Assembly: GCF_002777825.1 (NCBI RefSeq)
Contig: NZ_MEIR01000080.1
Span: 62,001-126,000 of the forward strand
DNA from: Snodgrassella alvi
GTDB lineage: Bacteria > Pseudomonadota > Gammaproteobacteria > Burkholderiales > Neisseriaceae
Direction of reading: 5' to 3'
DNA: 64,000 nt
The position numbers and the translations under genes are program-made. Below are positions 59,637 to 64,000 of this stretch, one piece after another. Numbering within the stretch: the stretch's first letter is position 1; the number at the start of each line of letters is the position of its first letter. The notes beneath the pieces are model-generated. The model saw only the letters and a program-made list of their open reading frames with translations. It did not search any database and was not told the origin of the DNA.

Positions 59637-60527
59637 ATGGCAGAGCCTTCACTTAATTTTGTCCACAATGGCCTGCGCAGTACCAGTAAACTGGTTGTTT
59701 TGTCACTGGTTGCGGTTGCATTGCTGTTGCTTGATAATCGTTATGATGTGGTTAAAATCAGCCGCAATTATATCGGTACGGCCTTATATCCCTTGCAATG
59801 GCTGGCCATGCAGCCGGTTAATGCTGTTTCCAATGGCATGGTTTTTTTTGAGAAACAGCAAAACCTAAGTAATGAAAACAGGATGTTAAAGGCGCAAAAT
59901 GCGCAGTTAAAACTGCAAATCAGCCAGTTGGATGTACAGTTAAAATCTGTAGTTAACTTGGATCATTTGTCCCACCTCCAGAAAGCAGCGCTACCACAGG
60001 CACAGGTGGCACAGATTGTATCCAATGATGCCAATCCACTGGCTGACCGTTTCATTATTGATAAGGGCAGCCACCATCAGATTCGCCAAGGTGATGCTGT
60101 AAGCGACGAACATGGGCTGATTGGTCAGATTACGTCTGTTCAGCCATTGAGTTCTGAAGTCACCTTGATAACCAGTAGTAATACAGTTATTCCTTCGATG
60201 GTGATGCGAACTGGTGTACGTACACTGATTTATGGCCGTTCGGGCAGTCTGGATCTGCGCTATTTCCCAGCCAATGCAAGTCTGTTGCGTGACGACTTAC
60301 TGGTTACTTCTGGAATGGACAGTATTTATCCGGCGGGTATTCCTATTGCTACTGTGACGCAGGTGCAAAGTGGTAATGGTTCGCCTTATTATCGTGTACA
60401 GATTGAACCTGTTGCACAGTTACACAATAGCAATTTTGTACTGGTTATTCCACAAAAGCATGGGCAGACTGCTCATTATTCTGCTGATGTAGCAGTTACT
60501 AACCCATCCTCTGCCAATCATGACTGA
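59637..60527 (+). CDS. mreC: Rod-shape-determining protein MreC
   Basis: Bitopic inner-membrane scaffold of the elongasome. The 296-residue protein has one N-terminal transmembrane helix (VVLSLVAVALLLLDN), a coiled coil at about 75-105 (LSNENRMLKAQNAQLKLQISQLDVQL) and the periplasmic beta domain with FIIDKGSHHQIRQGDAV, GLIGQI and VTSGMDSIYPAGIPI. It overlaps mreD by eight bases. Confidence 0.96.
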   Translation: MAEPSLNFVHNGLRSTSKLVVLSLVAVALLLLDNRYDVVKISRNYIGTALYPLQWLAMQPVNAVSNGMVFFEKQQNLSNENRMLKAQNAQLKLQISQLDVQLKSVVNLDHLSHLQKAALPQAQVAQIVSNDANPLADRFIIDKGSHHQIRQGDAVSDEHGLIGQITSVQPLSSEVTLITSSNTVIPSMVMRTGVRTLIYGRSGSLDLRYFPANASLLRDDLLVTSGMDSIYPAGIPIATVTQVQSGNGSPYYRVQIEPVAQLHNSNFVLVIPQKHGQTAHYSADVAVTNPSSANHD

Positions 60528-61017
60528 AGTTGACAGCCTGCACCGTCGTACCCGAAAACGGCTTATTGTATTGAGCCTAGTGGTTGCACTATTTCTTGAC
60601 CAGATTCCTTTTCCTCAGCCTCTGGCTGGCTGGTTGCCAGCCTGCACAGCTATGATGACCTTGTACTGGAGCTTACACCGGCCAAAAAACATTGGTATCG
60701 GTATGGCTTTTGTACTTGGTCTAGTAATGGATGTTGGCCTTGGTACGCCATTTGGTCAACATGCACTAGGTTTAATGGCAGCAGTATATCTGGTTGAGCA
60801 AAACCGGCATCAGATACTTGGTTATTCCTATGGATATCAGGCTCTGACTATTTTTGGCTGCTTGATGCTGATGACATTGTTATTGGTGATTGTGCATTTC
60901 TTTTCAACCCATCAGTTTACTGGCTGGAATCTGTTTGTTTCTCCATTCATCAGTGCTCTGCTCTGGCCTCTTTTATCCAAGTTCATGCTTTATCTCGCCT
61001 ATTCCAGACGTCTATGA
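60520..61017 (+). CDS. mreD: Rod-shape-determining protein MreD
   Basis: A 165-residue polytopic membrane protein with five hydrophobic stretches. It shows LDQIPFPQPLAGWLPACTAMMTLYW and AFVLGLVMDVGLGTPFGQHALGLMA, the conserved MreD core. It is translationally coupled on both sides (overlaps mreC and pbp2). Confidence 0.94.
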   Translation: MTEVDSLHRRTRKRLIVLSLVVALFLDQIPFPQPLAGWLPACTAMMTLYWSLHRPKNIGIGMAFVLGLVMDVGLGTPFGQHALGLMAAVYLVEQNRHQILGYSYGYQALTIFGCLMLMTLLLVIVHFFSTHQFTGWNLFVSPFISALLWPLLSKFMLYLAYSRRL

Positions 61018-63062
61018 AAGCACTGCAATTTCGAACCAAAAAAAAACGCCCGTCTAAACCTGCCCAATATGGTGATCTGGGACTGCGGATTGCGGTTGCT
61101 TTTATATTGATTATTGTCTGTTTCTGCCTGCTGATTGCCCGCTTTGTCTATTTGCAAGTAATTAAATATGACGACTATGTTATTGCTGCCACTAACAATC
61201 GTATCTCGCTGATACCCACCCCACCAATACGAGGTGAAATAGTTGATGTTAATGGTGTGGTACTGGCACATAATTATCCAGCCTATTCACTGGAAATCAC
61301 CCCTAATCAGGTGCATGGCAAACTTGAAGATACAATTAATGCATTGCGCGCGTATGTAGATATCACACCTGGTGATCTGAAACGTTTTAAAAAATTCCGT
61401 GCTGACTATCGTTCCTATGACAAAGTGCCATTGAAACTTAAGTTGACCATGGAAGAAGCCAGCCGGCTGGCTGCTGAACTGTATCGTTTCCCAGGTGTAG
61501 AAATTAATGCACGAACATTTCGGGATTATCCGTACGGCGAATTGCTGGCACATATAGTGGGATATATCGGCCGTATCAGTGACCGCGATATGACTGCTCT
61601 TGAGAAAGCCAATCTGACTGCGTTATATCGTGGTAGCACACATATCGGCAAAATGGGACTGGAAGAATACTATGAACGGCAGCTGCATGGTGTTCCAGGT
61701 TATCGTGAAGTTGAAAAAGATGCGCAAGGTCATATTGTCCGGACAATTAAAACAGTACCGGCAATTCCCGGACAAACGCTTCGTTTAGGACTGGATATCC
61801 GCGTACAGCAAGAGGCAGACCGCCTGATGGGTGATAAACGGGGTGCTTTGGTAGCTATCAATCCGCAAACGGGTGCAATATTGGCAATGGTATCCAAACC
61901 GAGTTATAACCCGAATTTATTTATTGATGGAATTGATACGGACACATGGAAAAGTCTGAATGAGGATTGGCGTCATCCCTTATTGAATCGTGCTACACAG
62001 GGAATGTATCCACCCGGTTCCACTTTCAAACCATTTTTGGCTATGGCTGCGCTCGAAAGTGGCAAACTTACCCAAAGTACAGTTCTGCCAGCGCCAGGTG
62101 TCTGGAGTATTCCTGGCTCTACCCACCAATTTCGTGATGCCGCACGTAGCGGACATGGCTCGGCAAATCTGAGCAAGGCTATTCAGGTTTCATCAGATAC
62201 ATTTTTTTACCGTCTGGGTTATGAAATGGGTGTAGACCGTATGTCACCTTATTTAGCCCAGTTTAATCTGGGTAAACAGACAGGTATCGATATAAATCAT
62301 GAATACACAGGGGTATTACCCACGCGTGCATGGAAAGAAAAAAGATTTGCCAAAAGTAAGCCTCAGACGCGGGTATGGCAACCGGCAGATAGTGTTAGTA
62401 TGGCCATTGGACAGGGCTATAATGCTTACACACCTTTACAGATAGCTTTTGCCACTGCAATTCTGAGTAATGATGGCATAGTCTATCGTCCTCATCTGGT
62501 TCAGGCTTTGCTCGACCATAATTTACAAAAAATGACCTTAATCGACCCGCAACCGATTCGAACATTACCATTTAAGCGCAGCAATTTTGAATACGTTAAG
62601 GATGCAATGCAAAAGGTATTGAAACCGGGCGGTACTGCCGCGGCAATCGGTTCAGGTTTGAGTTATTCCATGGGTGGTAAAACCGGTACAGCACAGGTAG
62701 TGCAGATTAAACAGGGTGCCCGTTATAATGCTGCGGCTCTGAAAATGCAGCTACGTGACCATGCTTGGTTTATTGCTTTTGCGCCGGCTGATAAGCCACA
62801 GATTGCCATTGCTGTTATTCTCGAAAACAATGGCTGGGGGGCAACAGCTGCACCACTTGCCCGGCAATTGGCTGATTTTTATCTGTTGAAATTAAAAAAT
62901 TTACCCAGTGCCGGCCAATCAACCAACGCTTCAGATTTACCAGTAAATGATTTATCCAATAATGCCATGATGGATGCGCGGCGGCATGATGAACATAGTC
63001 AGGCTGCTTTGCCGCCATTACTGCGCGCTTATCGTCCTCAGTCTGGCTTGCGAGATAAATGA
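61014..63062 (+). CDS. mrdA: Penicillin-binding protein 2 (elongation transpeptidase)
   Basis: Class B PBP that cross-links peptidoglycan during elongation. It has 682 residues: a cytoplasmic basic tail, one transmembrane helix at about 25-45, the pedestal domain, then the transpeptidase with active-site Ser336-x-x-Lys339 (PGSTFKPF), an SSD motif in IQVSSDTFFYRLG, and KTG in MGGKTGTAQV. The C-terminal 50 residues are low-complexity. It overlaps mreD and rodA by four bases each. Confidence 0.97.
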   Translation: MKALQFRTKKKRPSKPAQYGDLGLRIAVAFILIIVCFCLLIARFVYLQVIKYDDYVIAATNNRISLIPTPPIRGEIVDVNGVVLAHNYPAYSLEITPNQVHGKLEDTINALRAYVDITPGDLKRFKKFRADYRSYDKVPLKLKLTMEEASRLAAELYRFPGVEINARTFRDYPYGELLAHIVGYIGRISDRDMTALEKANLTALYRGSTHIGKMGLEEYYERQLHGVPGYREVEKDAQGHIVRTIKTVPAIPGQTLRLGLDIRVQQEADRLMGDKRGALVAINPQTGAILAMVSKPSYNPNLFIDGIDTDTWKSLNEDWRHPLLNRATQGMYPPGSTFKPFLAMAALESGKLTQSTVLPAPGVWSIPGSTHQFRDAARSGHGSANLSKAIQVSSDTFFYRLGYEMGVDRMSPYLAQFNLGKQTGIDINHEYTGVLPTRAWKEKRFAKSKPQTRVWQPADSVSMAIGQGYNAYTPLQIAFATAILSNDGIVYRPHLVQALLDHNLQKMTLIDPQPIRTLPFKRSNFEYVKDAMQKVLKPGGTAAAIGSGLSYSMGGKTGTAQVVQIKQGARYNAAALKMQLRDHAWFIAFAPADKPQIAIAVILENNGWGATAAPLARQLADFYLLKLKNLPSAGQSTNASDLPVNDLSNNAMMDARRHDEHSQAALPPLLRAYRPQSGLRDK

Positions 63063-64000
63063 TGATTAATGAAAAACAATGGTTCAAACGCTTTTGGTAC
63101 AAATTGTGGGCACCAATGGATGTGTGGTTGTTTTATGCTATGCTGACCATTTATGTGATGAGTCTGTTTCTACTTTATTCTGCCGACGGACAGGATTTTG
63201 GCCAGCTGGAAAATAAAACTCTGCATACCATTCTCAGTTTTATTTTATTATGGGTGATTGCTCGCACTCCACCACAGATATTAAGTAATTTTGCTTTACC
63301 GTCGTATTGTCTGGGTATATTGCTGCTGATTGGTGTACATTTTGTCGGAATTACTGTAAATGGTTCCACTCGCTGGTTGAATATTGGTATAGCTCGTATT
63401 CAGCCTTCGGAAATCATGAAAATTGCGGTTCCTATGTTATTGGCATGGTATTTTCAGAAAAACGAAAGTAATATACGCTGGTATCACTATAGTATTGCCT
63501 TTGTATTGATTTTTATTCCTGTAGCACTGATTTTAAAACAGCCGGATTTGGGTACGGCTACGTTAATTATGGCTTCTGGTCTGTTTGTAATATTTTTCGC
63601 TGGTTTACCGTGGAAAGTCATTATTTCAGCGATTATTGGTTTCGTGGCCATGCTGCCTGTAATCTGGAATTATGGGATGCATGATTATCAGCGCATGCGG
63701 GTTTTAACTTTACTCGATCCCACTAAAGACCGCCTTGGTGCCGGATATCATATTCTGCAATCAATGACTGCAATTGGTTCTGGTGGTATCTGGGGTAAAG
63801 GCTGGTTGGAAGGCTCCCAAACTCATCTTGATTATATTCCCGAATCAACGACAGATTTCATCTTTGCTGTATTTGGTGAAGAGTTTGGGCTAATCGGAAA
63901 TATCCTGCTAGTCACTGTATACACATTTATTCTTATGCGTGGGTTATATATTACCTTTAAGGCACCTACTCTGTATTGCCGTACCTTGGCTGGTGCTTTG
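63059..64000 (+). CDS. rodA: Rod-shape SEDS glycosyltransferase RodA, 3' end missing
   Basis: Peptidoglycan polymerase partner of PBP2. It starts in an ATGA overlap with pbp2 and is open for 314 codons to the window edge (the family is about 370). It shows LTIYVMSLFLLYSADGQD, NGSTRWLNIGIARIQPSEIMKI, LKQPDLGTATLI, RVLTLLDPTKDRLGAGYHILQSMTAIGSGGIWGKGW and PESTTDFIFAVFGEEFG, all SEDS signatures including the catalytic Asp region. Confidence 0.96.
   Translation, partial: MMINEKQWFKRFWYKLWAPMDVWLFYAMLTIYVMSLFLLYSADGQDFGQLENKTLHTILSFILLWVIARTPPQILSNFALPSYCLGILLLIGVHFVGITVNGSTRWLNIGIARIQPSEIMKIAVPMLLAWYFQKNESNIRWYHYSIAFVLIFIPVALILKQPDLGTATLIMASGLFVIFFAGLPWKVIISAIIGFVAMLPVIWNYGMHDYQRMRVLTLLDPTKDRLGAGYHILQSMTAIGSGGIWGKGWLEGSQTHLDYIPESTTDFIFAVFGEEFGLIGNILLVTVYTFILMRGLYITFKAPTLYCRTLAGAL

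Overview
The window reads as a chromosomal segment of a low-GC member of the Neisseriaceae (Betaproteobacteria). The strongest pointer is dnaB followed directly by five type IV pilus minor-pilin genes in the Neisseria order (pilH-pilI-pilJ-pilK-pilX type). Housekeeping genes around it are of betaproteobacterial type (rho, radA, polA, yajC-secDF, gatCAB, mreBCD-pbp2-rodA). The AT-rich composition, the lack of recognisable Neisseria uptake words and a Tae4/Tai4 interbacterial toxin-immunity locus would fit a bee-gut symbiont such as Snodgrassella. That genus assignment is inference.

Layout. 1-9200: gpmI (cut by the left edge), yqgE-ruvX, argB, tRNA-Asn, an FKBP lipoprotein, rho with a long leader, lpxH, an ArsC-like gene and an unknown lipoprotein. 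9200-15850: yajC-secD-secF, radC and putP, then a 1-kb stretch holding decayed gene remnants. 15850-25950: radA, two small metabolic genes, a four-gene glycolipid operon (GT39, GT2, GtrA, YdjC/ChbG), metN-metI, metQ and sodB. The four-gene operon has the parts needed to add a deacetylated amino sugar to lipid A. 26170-35280: dnaB, five minor pilin genes, a Spy-like periplasmic protein, rpe and polA.

35700-40450 is the most unusual part. On the minus strand lie two copies of a Tae4-type peptidoglycan amidase effector and seven copies of its Tai4-type immunity gene. They form two tandem cassettes that arose by local duplication. Both effector copies are damaged (one lacks an N-terminal segment, the other has a one-base frameshift). 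Five of the seven immunity genes are intact. This looks like an immunity array kept after the toxins were lost, or possibly switchable toxins.

41100-45800, between ppa and tRNA-Lys(CTT), is a decayed integrated island. It holds an IS481-type transposase remnant, an intact Doc toxin/antitoxin pair with a perfect palindromic operator, and a SLOG-family pseudogene. Several small phage-like genes have one-base frameshifts. A HigA antitoxin has only the tail of its HigB toxin upstream. An excisionase-like gene and a gutted tyrosine integrase lie next to the tRNA, the usual integration target.

45900-64000 is again housekeeping: serS, trpD-trpG, a cardiolipin synthase-like phospholipase D, ubiD-pth-rnfH, ratA, holA-lptE and gatB-gatA-gatC on the minus strand. 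On the plus strand follow mreB-mreC-mreD-pbp2-rodA, the last cut by the right edge. No rRNA, CRISPR array or complete insertion sequence was seen.
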